Assembly: GCF_003711515.1 (NCBI RefSeq)
Contig: NW_021167079.1
Coordinates: forward strand, 547,471 to 611,470
Length of the DNA: 64,000 bases
Source of the DNA: Sodiomyces alkalinus F11
Lineage: Eukaryota > Ascomycota > Sordariomycetes > Glomerellales > Plectosphaerellaceae
Direction of reading: 5' to 3'
Part shown: one piece after another, positions 11,705 through 22,559 of the stretch
How the letters are laid out: every line of letters begins with the position of its first letter
How positions within the stretch are numbered: position 1 is the first letter of the stretch
The notes under the pieces: model-generated
The model's input: only the letters and a program-made list of their open reading frames with translations
The model's database searches: none
Told to the model about the DNA's origin: nothing
Position numbers and translations under genes: made by a program

Positions 11705-12175
11705 CCCACCCTTTTACCTTTACTACTATCGATTTAAAAAGCTATCTAGCCGCGCCGATATAGCGTGTTAATCTATAAATAACTATTAAGATATTGTATC
11801 TTAGCCCTATTACGTATAAAACCTATAAGGATTAAGAGCTCTGGCGATGCCTATATAAATTGGTTACCACCTATAATAGCGTATAGAGGTTTCTCCGTCT
11901 AGTCGATCCGACTTAGTCCCCCGAGGAGCCTATAATACCGAATTACGACTCTTTCCCCTCTATAACGCCTAAGCGTACCTCTATATAATATCTCGACCTT
12001 ACGGATGCGGGCTAGAAAGCGTATAATATCGAAATCGCGTACTAGAAGATCCTATAAGCGTAATACGATAGCTACCTAAAGGGAATTAACGCTATACTAA
12101 CCTAGTAGGTTAATACTATTAACTAAAGCCGTAGATAACTACTATAAGGAGGCACGCCTCGCGAGGTATACGATA
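11705..12175 (+). pseudogene. Element B gag, N-terminal part
   Basis: Translation through TAG/TAA stops runs from about FTTIDLKSYLAAP to REVYD at 12174, where element C is inserted with a cgata/cgacg duplication. The frame resumes at 28049. This is the copia gag N-terminal region and matches the corresponding inverted part of element A (10672-11140). Confidence 0.75.
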
Positions 12176-12311
12176 TATTAAGGAATAGACTATAATACTA
12201 GGGAAAAGATACACTATAACGGATAGTATTATTCGGACTTTTTAGTCGTATATTATAAAGACTTTAACTTAAGGAGGAAAAGGGGACTTTTCCCCCTCTA
12301 CGCTAACATAG
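12176..12311 (-). repeat. 3' LTR of element C, left fragment
   Basis: These 136 bp match 27821-27956 of the intact LTR and stop exactly at the catag copy of the duplication of D. The remaining 87 bp are at 20516-20602. Confidence 0.9.
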
Positions 12312-12685
12312 TATTAGATAGGTAGTTATAAGGAGTGAGAAGGTAGTAGCGAGAGGGTCTAAAAGGGAATAGGCGTGGATTAAGTAGTGGTCACGGCTAG
12401 TCCGAACGTAGGTGGCCCTAAAGAATCAGAATAATCGCTGCCCTCTCTATACTAAGGAGGGGGCACTATATAAGCACTATATACTCCTAGGCTAACGCTA
12501 GGGTAGTTAAACGGATATCGTAAACGGATATCTACGCCTAAGCCTAGGCCACGGCCCTATATAGTGGTATCGGCCTAGGGCAGCCGTGGCCACGTTAAGC
12601 CGAGCGCCCGGTCTTATCTATACGGGAACCCGTCGTGGTCCCGTTATATATCCGGTCTCTATCTCCTAAGCAGGGGCACCTAATA
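12312..12685 (-). repeat. 3' LTR of element D
   Basis: It starts TATTAGATAGG (from TGTTAGATAGG) and ends CACCTAATA on the + strand. It contains a stem-loop at 12440-12464 (stem gccctctc/gagggggc), kept in the other LTR and in element E. Confidence 0.92.
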
Positions 12686-13452
12686 GGGCGACCTTCCCCG
12701 GAGTACTCCTATTCTTAGGAACGGCCGGTGCCGGATAGGGCTATTTTTCCCGATTATACCCGGCGTCGGCCTATCTTCCCACTATCCTTTTATTATTACT
12801 CCTATATACGACCCCGTAGTAATCCCGTCGTAGTCCTATCCTTAGTCCCTTGCTCTATTCCTATAGTCCTTTTATCCTTAATCCCGCACACTAACCCGTT
12901 ATAGTCCTATAATAGTCCTATTCTTAATCCCTCGCTCCTATACTATAGCTAGCGTCGGCCTCCCTTTAATCCGTATAAAGAACTAGCGCCGATATCCCTT
13001 TAATCTAAATAAAGAACCGCCGTTAATATCTCTTTAATCTAAATAAAAAGCCGGCGCTATTATATAATATATCTAAAAATAGAAATTCATCTCCTTCCTC
13101 TTATACTCCTTTTACCCTTATACCTTCTTTATAGGCAGGAACGGTAACTATATACCCCTTAAGGGGGATATCTTCCTTAACGCCTCTATAACTCTATTCT
13201 CTTCCGTTTTCCTTCTTCTTCACGCCTCCGATTTTCGATTTTTATCGATATCCGCCGCGTTCCGTAAGTTAACCCTTATAGTGTTTTCCTTATAGGGGCA
13301 GGGCTTAATAGTTATTAACGTGTTATAACTCCTTAATTTTCCTAATTTTTCCCTATTATCTTATAAGTATCCTTCTAATATCTCTCCGTCCTAGGGGAAA
13401 ATAACTTATATAGCTTCGCTAACTATCTTATATAGCCTCCTCCGCCGCTATT
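12686..13452. other. Non-coding 3' region of element D with tandem repeats
   Basis: This C/T-rich sequence lies between the LTR and the antisense ORF. It begins with the polypurine tract on the - strand (about 12686-12705). At about 12952-13054 there are three copies of a 34-37 bp unit containing CCCTTTAATC and ATAAAGAAC. I see no coding frame; it may hold the promoter of the antisense ORF. Confidence 0.55.
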
Positions 13453-14916
13453 ATACCTCCTAAGGAGACTAATAATAATAATAATAATAGTAGTAAGCGG
13501 CCGGTATCTAAGCTAATGGCTAGTAGCGCTTCTAAGAAGCGTAAGACCGCGACGACTATAGCGTTATCGTCGTTAACCACCCCTTATTAAGAGGTGGTGG
13601 ATATTAGGGAAGGGGCCTCCGGGGGCTTAACCCTTAAGGACCCTTATTCCCGCTACGCCGGCTAGCTAGCTAAGATCAATTTTAGTAATAAAACGTCTTA
13701 CCTACGGTTTAAGTCGTGCCGGCACTCTAGTATAACCTCCGCTAAGTATACTTTTTACTTTAGGTATAATAGTCGTCGTTATAATAAGCTTCTTACCGCG
13801 GGCTATAACGCGGCTATTTAGTTATAAAAGGTCCTTATCGTCGTCGCTATAAAGAATAGCCTTAATAATAGCCGTCGCGTAAATTCTTTTTAGGGGGGAA
13901 GCTAATATAGGCGTATATTAACCGTATCGTAGACTATAGCTATAGAGTACTAGAATATCCTTAAGGCCTCGCTAGGTAAGCTTAAGAGGGAGATAACCTT
14001 TACCGCCGCCGACGAGTCTTATACCGCTTATCGGGCGAAGGAAGAAGTTAACGACGCCCGCTAGAAAATAGTAGATAAAATCCTTAAGTCTCTCTAGAAT
14101 TTAGCGTTATCGCTTCGCCGGTATATCGATTAATAGGATTAATAGATAGCCGTGTAGGAATACCTCGCCGTCGCCTTTAAGAGGGTTACTGCTAGTATAG
14201 CGTATAACCCTCTAGTAGTCCCCCCTTTTAATATACTACTAACTTCTTTTCCTCTCCTACTATCTCTTCCCTAGCTAGATATCTCTCCTCCCGCCTTTAC
14301 GCCCTCTGACTTATTCGCCGACGATAATAACGACCACGACGGTATATACTACGGCCCTCTTAACCCCTATAATATCCCCGAGTCTAAGCCTATAACGCTT
14401 ACCCCGGCGCCGAAAAAAAAGGCGCCGGCTAAGAAGAAGGCTACGCCTAAGAAGATAACGCCTTTAATACCCATACCGAAAAAGAAGAAGAAACAGTAAA
14501 AGGCTAAGCCTCCTATTATTCTCTCGGATAATACGCTATCCATTAACGGGTAAAAGGTGGAAGGGAATAGTACCCACGTAAGTGGAAGCGTTACTACTAT
14601 AGGGTAGAGCGAGGTATATATAGAGGAAAACGGGGAGGGCCTTTAGGCACCTATATCCTTAGATTCGGAGTTAGAGAGTTACGCCGATAATCTATAACCG
14701 TAGTAGGTATCCTTAGGGGTTATACCGAGGATCTATAGCTATAGTAGGTGGTTAAAGGTATATACGGAGGATTAAGTAGGGGTTATATCGAGGATTTATG
14801 ACTATAGTAGGCGGTTAAAGGTATACAAGGAGGATTAAATAGGGGTTACACCGAGGATCTATAGCTATAGTAGGTGGTTAAAGGTATATATAGAGGACTA
14901 TTTTTTTTTAATATAA
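13453..14916 (+). pseudogene. Antisense accessory ORF of element D (487 codons, unknown family)
   Basis: One frame without indels runs from ATA at 13453 (probably a mutated ATG; element E has the same ATA-CCT context) to TAA at 14916, with only TAG/TAA interruptions. It lies on the strand opposite to gag-pol. Order along the protein: a Pro/Asn/Ser-rich N-terminus with a basic KKRK patch; a segment with VVDI, INFSNK and YTFYFRYNSRRYNK; a middle part with KEEVNDARQKIVDKI (helical); a Lys/Pro-rich region with APKKKAPAKKKATPKK; the motif SEVYIEENGEG; and a C-terminal array of three 21-residue repeats. The order and motifs match the antisense ORF of element E, so it is conserved at protein level. 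I recognise no domain; the basic patches suggest a nuclear or nucleic-acid-binding protein, which is inference. Confidence 0.7.
14716..14904 (+). repeat. Three tandem 63-bp repeats in the antisense ORF of D
   Basis: Units start at 14716, 14779 and 14842 and each encodes 21 residues containing PRIYSYSRWLKVY. The exact multiple of three keeps the frame open. Differences between copies are mainly transitions, as expected from RIP after duplication. Confidence 0.88.
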
Positions 14917-15119
14917 CTTATAGGGTACGCCCGCTCACCACTTTAATTATACCCCCTTAATAGTCCCGTCGTGACTTATAACCGTGTAACCGCCTAAGGG
15001 TAGGAGATAAAAAAGAGGGAAAAAGGGATAGAAGAAGGGAAACGCTTAACCAGTTAAGGGGGGCAGATTAAAGAAGAATAGAGAAGAAAGACTTAGCGGG
15101 TTAGTCGTGGTCCTACGAT

Positions 15120-18100
15120 ACTTCAGGTATATCGTGGTTCTATAGTACTCCCGCTATATCGAGCTTCTACTTAAAGTAGGTGTTAATAAGCTTATTCGGT
15201 ATATTACGTTTTAGCTCCTATATATTCTCCTCGTTATTATAGCCGACCTATTTAATAAGGTATTAGCGCTATCTCCACTAATAATAATAGTTTAAGATTA
15301 CTTCGACCTTATATTTATTAGAGTCCGGTTCTATATCGATATCCTATAGTTCGGGTATCTTTCTATTATAGGTCCTTTAAAATTCTAGTAAGGAGATAGG
15401 GAAGACGTTATAGATCCTTATAGTCTTCGAGAGGGCGAGTTAATATACTAGTCTATATGTGCCTATAACCTTAGTGATTTTATACGGTCCGATAAACTTA
15501 TCGCTAAGTTTCTTTACAGGCCTACGCTATCGGATATTCTTCGTGGAGAGTAAGACGTATTCGTTAACCGTAAATTATCTTTAGGTCCTCCTATTATTAT
15601 AGTATCGTTCGTATATTCCTTAGGCTTTTTAATTAAGTCTATAAGGGAGCGGCGGCTAGCCACAAGTTACTCGGCGTATATCTCGGCCTTAGCTAAATAA
15701 GCCTCCCCCGCCCTAGGTAATTAGATTTCGTTAAGGCCCCTCGGGTTATAACCTATTAGTATATCCGCGGGTATTCGTCGTATAGCGGAGTACCACGCCG
15801 TGTTATAAGTGAATTCCGTAAGGGCTAAGCGGTCTATCTAGTCGTTTTATTCCTAATAATAGAAAACCCTAAGGTAGTATTCCACGTTCTAGTTCTATCT
15901 CTTTATCTAGCTATTAGTCTACGGGTACTACGCTATAGATAAGCTTCGCTTAGTACCGAAGTAACGGTAAAGGGTAGCCTAAAAACGGCTTATAAATAAA
16001 GACCCTTAGTCGGATATAATCTTATTAGGGACTCTAAAGGCTCGAAAGATATAATACTATAATATATCCGTAAGTCCCTTAGTAGTAAGGCTACTACTTA
16101 TAGGGATATATAACGCGTACTTCATTAGACGGTATACGATAATGAGAATCGCGTCGCGTTTCCTGCCCCTATAATAGATAGGCGATAGTCCCGTAATAAA
16201 GTTAATTAAAATCTCCGCGAAAGGACGATCTAGAATAAAAAGACTCGCTAGCTCGCCGTACGGCTTATAATACCGCGGTTTTATTTATTAGTATACTACG
16301 CAGGTAGGTATAAATTCTCTAACGTCTTGAAGGAGGTAGTCCTAAAAGTAAAAGCCCGATACGCGCTTTACGGTATAGGCGACCCCGTAATAACTAGTAT
16401 TAGGTCTATCGTGGAAAGCTTATAGCACTTTATCTTATAGCCCCGAATAGTTTAGCACGAACACTCGTCCCTTAAAACGGAGGACGCCCTCGACGTCTCT
16501 AGACTAATATCCCTTTATAGCCACGTCGCTATAGACCTCCCGCTACTAGTTATAAAAGGGGTCTTCGGCTTACGCCTCGACAACCTCTTCTACTAGGGTA
16601 GGGTCGGTTAGCGCTATAGGTATATTTAGGTTCGTCGATACTATAAGCAGGGGTATATTAGGGTTTATCGATACTATAGGTATATCGGGGTCCTATACGG
16701 TTCCCGTGCTAATCACGGTAAGTATAAACTTCTTAAAAAATAACTTTACGGCGCGAGTCCGATTAGCGATTAAGGACTATTCGTAGGGGGTATACTACGG
16801 CTTCCGCGAGAGGCTTTTAACGGGGTTTAACGTACCGGGCCTATACCTAATCTCGAAATCAAAAGGGGCTAGTTCTTCTAGCTACTAGGCATACTATCCC
16901 TTAAGCTTTAGCTTATTAAAAAGGTGATAATAGTTTAGGTAGTCCGTTAAGACTATAACGGGGCTCTAACTATAAGCGATATAGTACCGCTATATCCGAA
17001 ACGATTTAATTATTACTATTAGCTTAGAATCGGGCGTATTATAGTTTAGCTCGGCGCTATATAACTTTTAGGATATAAACGCGACGGGTCTTTATAAACT
17101 ATCTTCTTACTAGCTTATTACCGCGCTGATAGCGAATATAAAGGTATCGGGTTTAACACGTATAGGTAGCATAGGATTAAAATATTATAGTACCGGGGCG
17201 TCCTAGAATATTAGTTTTAACCGTTCGAATACGGTATAGGCACGCGGGGATAGGCGTAGGAGTCCGGACTAAGCACCTTTTAAGAGGTCGGTATGGGGGG
17301 TAGCCGCTTTAGAATAGTTTTTAATAAAGCGCTTATAGAACCCAGTAAAACCGAGGAAGATTTAGATCTTCTTAATACTATTAGACGTTTCCTAATCCTG
17401 GATAGCCTTAACCCGCGCGGGATCTATATGTACCCTATCAGGGCTATAGATAAAACCGAGGAATTCTACGTCGCGAGTCTTAAATTCGTATTTATCGGGG
17501 TTAGCGTAGAGGGACTACTCCCGGAGCCTAGCCAGGACCTAATATACGTGCTTCCGGTAATCTTCTAAGCTATTACTATAGATAAGGATATTATCTAAGT
17601 ATATAATATAGATCGTATTAATATATCCGGCGAGGGCTTAGTTAATATACCGTTAAAAACTCGCGGGGGTATTAGTTAGGCTAAAGGGTATTACGAGGTA
17701 TTCGAAGTAGCCGTATTTTATACGGAACGCTGTTTTCTATTTATTGCTAGCGCTAATCCGGAGCCGGTAATAAGCGTCCTTAAGGTCTAGCTTAGTATAG
17801 TACTACGCTAAGGATAAACGGTCTAGAATCTTATAAATTAATAGTAGCGGGGTACGATCTTTAATAGTCACTTTATTTAATCCCCTATAGTCTATGTAAA
17901 GGCGTAACTTACCACTCTTCTTAGGGACGAATAGGATAAGAGCCCCGTAAAGACTAAACGATAGTCGGATCTAACCCTTACGGACAGCATCTTAGATATA
18001 ATAGCGGAGGACCTTAAGCTCTTATACGACTAGTAGGTAGATAGGGCCGAAAGGGGGCTTCTTCCCTTCCTCGATTTTAATTACGTGGTCCTATTATTAA

Positions 18101-20050
18101 TAGGCGGGGAGCCGTCCGGTATTATCGATATCGAATACGTTAGCGAAATCTTAGTATAGTTTAGGGAGGATAGCCGATTTAGGGGGGGGGTATTAGATTA
18201 ATATTAAGGCCTACCCTAGCTACGCGTTAGACTAATATAGAGGAGGATAGGGTTAAAACCGTTGCGGCCTCCCTTATAGCTTTCCGTAGTTCTTATCGGC
18301 TCGAGATAACGTGGAGGTCCGAGCGTTCTAAGGGGTAATTCTAGGTACTAGTTTACTAATCAATTATAGGGTTAACGGCTACTAGCTAAGGTCGTCCTAG
18401 GATCATTCAGGAGCCTTTAGGGTCTAGGTTTATAACGTGGAATTTAACGCGTTATACTTTTCTTCGTTTCTATCGGTTAGTCGCGAAGATAAGTCGAGTA
18501 ACGGAGCCGAGGGTGGATTTCTCTTATCCCTCCGTGATCTAGGATATAGGGAGGGGTAGTCTAAAGGGGACTTAGTCAGGACTTAGAAAGGATCGGTCTA
18601 AAACGTTAATATTGGCTCCCCTATCCAGGAGAGCCGGGGTCTATACCTATTCCTTACCTTAATAGAGGGAAACGCGCGCTTTTACTAGTATAGTAGTAGC
18701 GGCCGCCGCTTAAGGCGGGGTTAGTTCCTAGGCTATCTCGCCTACCACGCGACCTACTATCGGGCATATCGGCGAAATAGGCAGTTCGTTTAGATTAGCA
18801 CGAGTAGGGGAGGGGTAAATACTAGCGTAATAACCCTTCTAGTTATAGTTAAAGTATATAATAAGTTTAATTAGGGTACGAGGGGGCCTAGCCTAATCCT
18901 ATAGTTCTCCCGGGTTCTTAGCGGTTCTAGGGGGGTTCGAAGTCGCTATTATTCTAGGGAGGGTTCCTCGGCCACGGCTAGTACGGGGGGTATTCGGCTA
19001 CTATCCCTTTATTAGGGGCTTGATTTTTAGTTACTCGGCCCTCTTATATTCCTTATTATATTCTAGGTAGGTTTTCGGTATTCTATATATAGATAAGACG
19101 TGGTCCCGGATTAGGGGTAGGACTCGAGTAAAGACTATCTAGATCCGCTATTAGTCTAGTAGGCGACTAGGGAGTTCCGCTTCTAGGGCTTCCCACCGCT
19201 AGATAAACTTCGTAAAGGGTTCACCGGGCTTCTAGTTCGAACGGTTATTAGTTTATATATTAAGGGCGACCTTAAGTAAACGCGTATTATAATCCTTAAC
19301 TTATTCGCCTAACTAGGTTTCTAGGGCTCCCTAAATAACCCGGGACAAATTATTATCGTAGGCGTGCCGGAGGTAAGATTACTATCTTTCTTTAAGATAG
19401 TTTAGTAGGGAGGCTATAACGTAGTAGTTCTTCGAGGTGTTATTAGGAAGGCTATTAGGGTCGATTATAAACCGTTACTTTACCTCCTAAATAAATATCC
19501 GGTATTTTATCTATAACTCACCGTTCTACTTAGGGACTACGTAGTTAACCTTCGCCTATAAGGAATTAGCCCTAGATCTAGTAGAGGTCCGGGGGGGATT
19601 AGCCTTAACATGGCCTCGAATTATAGAAGAAGAGGGAATAAAGGACTAGGTATCTAGAACGGAGTGATAGGGCTCCGCGATACGTTATCGTATAATAGCA
19701 CGGCCGTTAAGGTCAGGATAAATCAAGGAATTAGTCCTAACGGCTTCGAGGGCGATAAGTCGGTCGAGTTTACGCTTCCGCGCCTCCGATACCTCGAACC
19801 ACTTAATCCGTTCCCTAACCTATACGTCGGTTAGCTAGTTATAGGGGATACCCTTATAAGGATAGGATAGGCGGGACGGGGTAGGGGTAATAGAGGGTAC
19901 TATACGCTAAGGGGACGGGGGGTAAGGGTTAAGGTCTATCTCCGTTTAGGGCATAGCTTAGTCACGTTATACCTATATCGTGGAGGCGCCTAGGCTAAAG
20001 GGATTATCGATATTTAGTAAAAGGTCGGAGAGGCTAGCTATATTATAGGT
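15120..20050 (-). pseudogene. Element D gag-pol polyprotein (chromovirus), decayed
   Basis: On the - strand the order is gag (about 20050-18860), CCHC zinc knuckle (about 18850-18790, FNYNQKGYYASIY with both Cys after the first mutated to Tyr), protease (about 18650-18450), RT (about 18300-17450, with SLTNTPASF and the catalytic box VYLDNILIYS at 17605-17577), RNase H, integrase (about 16800-15400) and a C-terminal chromodomain at about 15350-15190 (QYLIKQVGYNNEEN). Chromodomains of this class are thought to steer integration to histone-marked heterochromatin, which agrees with the nested insertion. Stops are TAG/TAA; the second catalytic Asp of RT is Asn. The element is not able to act on its own. 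Confidence 0.82.
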
Positions 20051-20136
20051 CTTATTATTCTCGTAGGAGGATATTATTTTCCTATCAGTACTCCTTAACG
20101 GTCCTTATGCCCTTTAGAAAGGTAGAGCGATTATTA

Positions 20137-20510
20137 TATTAGATAGGTAGTTATAAGGAGTAAGAAGGTAGTAGCGAGAGGGTCTAAAAGGGAATAGACG
20201 TGGATTAAGTAGTAGTCACGGCTAGTCCGAATATAGGTGGCCCTAAAGAATCAGAATAATCGCTACCCTCTCTATACTAAGGAGGGGGTACTATATAAGC
20301 ACTATATACTCCTAGGCCAACGCTAGGGTAGTTAAACGGATATCGTAAACGGATATCTACGCCTAAGCCTAGGCCACGGCCCTGCATAGTGGCATCGGCC
20401 CAGGGCAGCCATAGCCACGTTAAGCCGGGCGCCCGGTCTTATCTATACGGGAACCCGTTATAGTCCCATTATATATCCGGCCTCTATCTCCTAGGCAGGG
20501 GCATCTAACA
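20137..20510 (-). repeat. 5' LTR of element D
   Basis: This 374-bp copy differs from the left LTR almost only by transitions (for example tgcatagtggcatcgg here and tatatagtggtatcgg there), and both copies carry mutations the other lacks. The primer-binding region just inside, on the - strand, contains TAATCGCTCTACC, shared with element E. Confidence 0.92.
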
Positions 20511-20515
20511 CGTGG

Positions 20516-20602
20516 TAATTTAGTCTCGCTGAATACTCGGCGATCTGAGCGTATCTCCGATCCTATATAGTATTAATCTATAGTGCTACTTAGTTCCGTA
20601 TA
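20516..20602 (-). repeat. 3' LTR of element C, right fragment
   Basis: These 87 bp continue the C LTR after the insertion of D and end TTCCGTATA. The - strand polypurine tract follows at 20603-20616. Confidence 0.88.
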
Positions 20603-21369
20603 CTACCCCCTCTCTAATAGGGCTAGTCCCTTAGGCCTATTCTATCCCCCCCCCCCGGGGCAGAACGTGTATATAACTTTAGCCTTATACGAAGTCCGCT
20701 ATCCGGTTAGCGTTTATAATTAATCGGTACTTATAAGGCTATATACCTCCTTCTAAATATCACGACTTCTTTCCACGTATTATTAGGTAATCGGTAAACC
20801 GTTAGCGGTAATTATATAGCAGACTCGTTTACTAATTACTATTCCCTTTCTAGCGTCCTGTGTAATAGCCGGCGATTACTCGCCGTGTTTTATAATATCA
20901 CGCTCGTCGCTATACCTTCCTTTATTATTATAGTGTATAGTATTACTAAATTTATTCTTACCGTTCTTTATACTTACTCCCTCTCCGGCCGGATTTATAA
21001 CTAAGGCGACTATTCGCCTTATAGATAAAAGTTCCCGTGATTCCCCTATAGTTATTCTTCTCTTCTTCCTTTTTCTTATATAATCTTTATTCTTTATATT
21101 ACGTTTTAGTTTACTATATATTTATATTTACATTCACCTTATAGCCGAATAGTTGCTATTATTTCTATCTTATTTCTTAGTATCGAATAATCGCTAACAT
21201 ATCTTTTTTACTCGGTATTACACGAGAATTACGTTATATACCCTATAATACCGATAATAGGTGGCTAGGGAGCTTCTCTAATAATCCGCCTTACGGTTAT
21301 TATATAGCTTCCCTAGCTACTAATATTTATATAGATTATATTAACTAATCTAACTCTAATATATATAGG
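20603..21369. other. 3' non-coding region of element C
   Basis: The region lies between the C LTR and the recognisable part of the antisense ORF. It starts with the polypurine tract. The last 150 bases may hold the beginning of the antisense ORF in another frame (reading about SLATNIYIDYINQSN), but the frame is not continuous. Confidence 0.4.
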
Positions 21370-22378
21370 TGCGTTATTTATCTCCGCTCGTACTAGGCGT
21401 GTATATCTATAAGTTTATCCTTACCTTTACTGAGCGTTCGGCTTCTAAAGTATTTAGATTCTGGATAGTCTTTTAGGAGCTACCTAGACTATTTAATATA
21501 ATTACTACTAGCGTCCTCTAGAAGGAGGCCGACGAAAAGCTAACGCCGATCGGTTAGTATTATTTTTATTTACGGCTTTAGACCGTATATAAATAGTTCC
21601 GTAAAGCTTTAGATAAAGTCGTTTATCCCCCCGCCGCCGCTAATACTAACCGCCTTATACTCGATAAGCTATTATCGATTCGGTCTCTTTTAACTATTAA
21701 CCTAATAATACGGGTTTATACCTATTATTCGCTATCCGCTCGGCTTATACTAACCTCTTTTAGGTCGATAACCTTTAGGCTAATAAGGCCCGTTCCCTTA
21801 TAGGAATAGTTATGCCCCCTAGGGACTATAGCCTTATTACTTTTATCATGCTATAGCGTGCTATCCGTGAGCTCCGGGGCGTGGACGTTAAGGAGTATCC
21901 CGATAAGCGTTCGGCTTAAGCCGCCGGTCGTAACTAGCGCCGTATAACTTTATTCCCTCGTTTACAGGGTCTAGCCAGTACCCTTACTAGTATTAATAAG
22001 CCCCGCCGCCCCCTAAGATCCGTTACCTTTACCGGCCGCTATACCGCCGCCTATAGGCCCTAAGTTTATATCTAATCGGACGATAAGAACGGTATCGTTA
22101 AGTAGTCGCCGCCCTCTACTACTAGTATCGCCTCCCCCGCTATTAGCGTCGCCTCCCCCGCCGCCTCGCCTATTACCGCCTCGCCTATTACCGCTAATAG
22201 CCCTAAGGTTAGTGCTAAGTTATCGCCCGTGGCCGCCTTATCCGAGGAGGAGGAGGAGATAGAGGAGGAGGGTATTAAGCCCGACTCTAATAATATCGAT
22301 ATAAAGAGTACTAATCCCTCGGAGGAGGTTATCGTTATTAGTAACGATAATAACTCCTTTAAGGGTTTTAATAACTAA
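21370..22378 (+). pseudogene. Antisense accessory ORF of element C (unknown family)
   Basis: This frame is opposite to pol, in the same position as in D, E and I. The first part (about 21370-21720) reads FTERSASKVFRFW, then DEKLTPIGQYYFYLRL and FRKALDKVVYPP. After a change of frame near 21720-21750 a second part continues as MPPRDYSLITFIMLQRAIREL at about 21812 and ends with an Ala/Pro/Ser linker, an acidic stretch (SEEEEEIEEEG) and TAA at 22378. Stops inside the frames are TAG/TAA. By eye it is not similar to the D/E protein. The frame change could be an indel or a mutated intron. No domain recognised. Confidence 0.55.
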
Positions 22379-22559
22379 GGGATAGATTTTCCGGTAGCTG
22401 TAGGCGCTATATTAATAGGGTTAGGGTTAATCGTCTTATAATCGCCTTTTAGTATTATTACCCCGTATATAACTCTCCTTTACCTTATTTACTATTCCGC
22501 TATATAAGATAGTATTAATTTTCTACTTATAGTTTAATTTTATATACCGGCTATTCGGC

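Larger units (their letters stand above)
12312..20510 (-). mobile_element. Element D: complete Ty3/gypsy chromovirus inside the LTR of C
   Basis: Two 374-bp LTRs (12312-12685 and 20137-20510) bound an 8199-bp element. The duplication is catag (12307-12311) against cgtgg (20511-20515), differing only by G-to-A changes. RT, integrase and chromodomain read on the - strand; the polypurine tract is next to the left LTR. An extra ORF lies antisense between pol and the left LTR. LTR motifs and the extra ORF show kinship to element E. Confidence 0.93.

Noticed and set aside
12951..14904. Short tandem repeats considered as a CRISPR-like array
   Set aside because: Repeats are contiguous without spacers, and the sequence is fungal transposon DNA.
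20118..20132. tRNA-like string GGTAGAGCGATTA near LTRs
   Set aside because: It is only a 13-base match to a D-arm without acceptor, anticodon or T arm, so it is not a tRNA gene. It is kept only as a possible primer-site clue.
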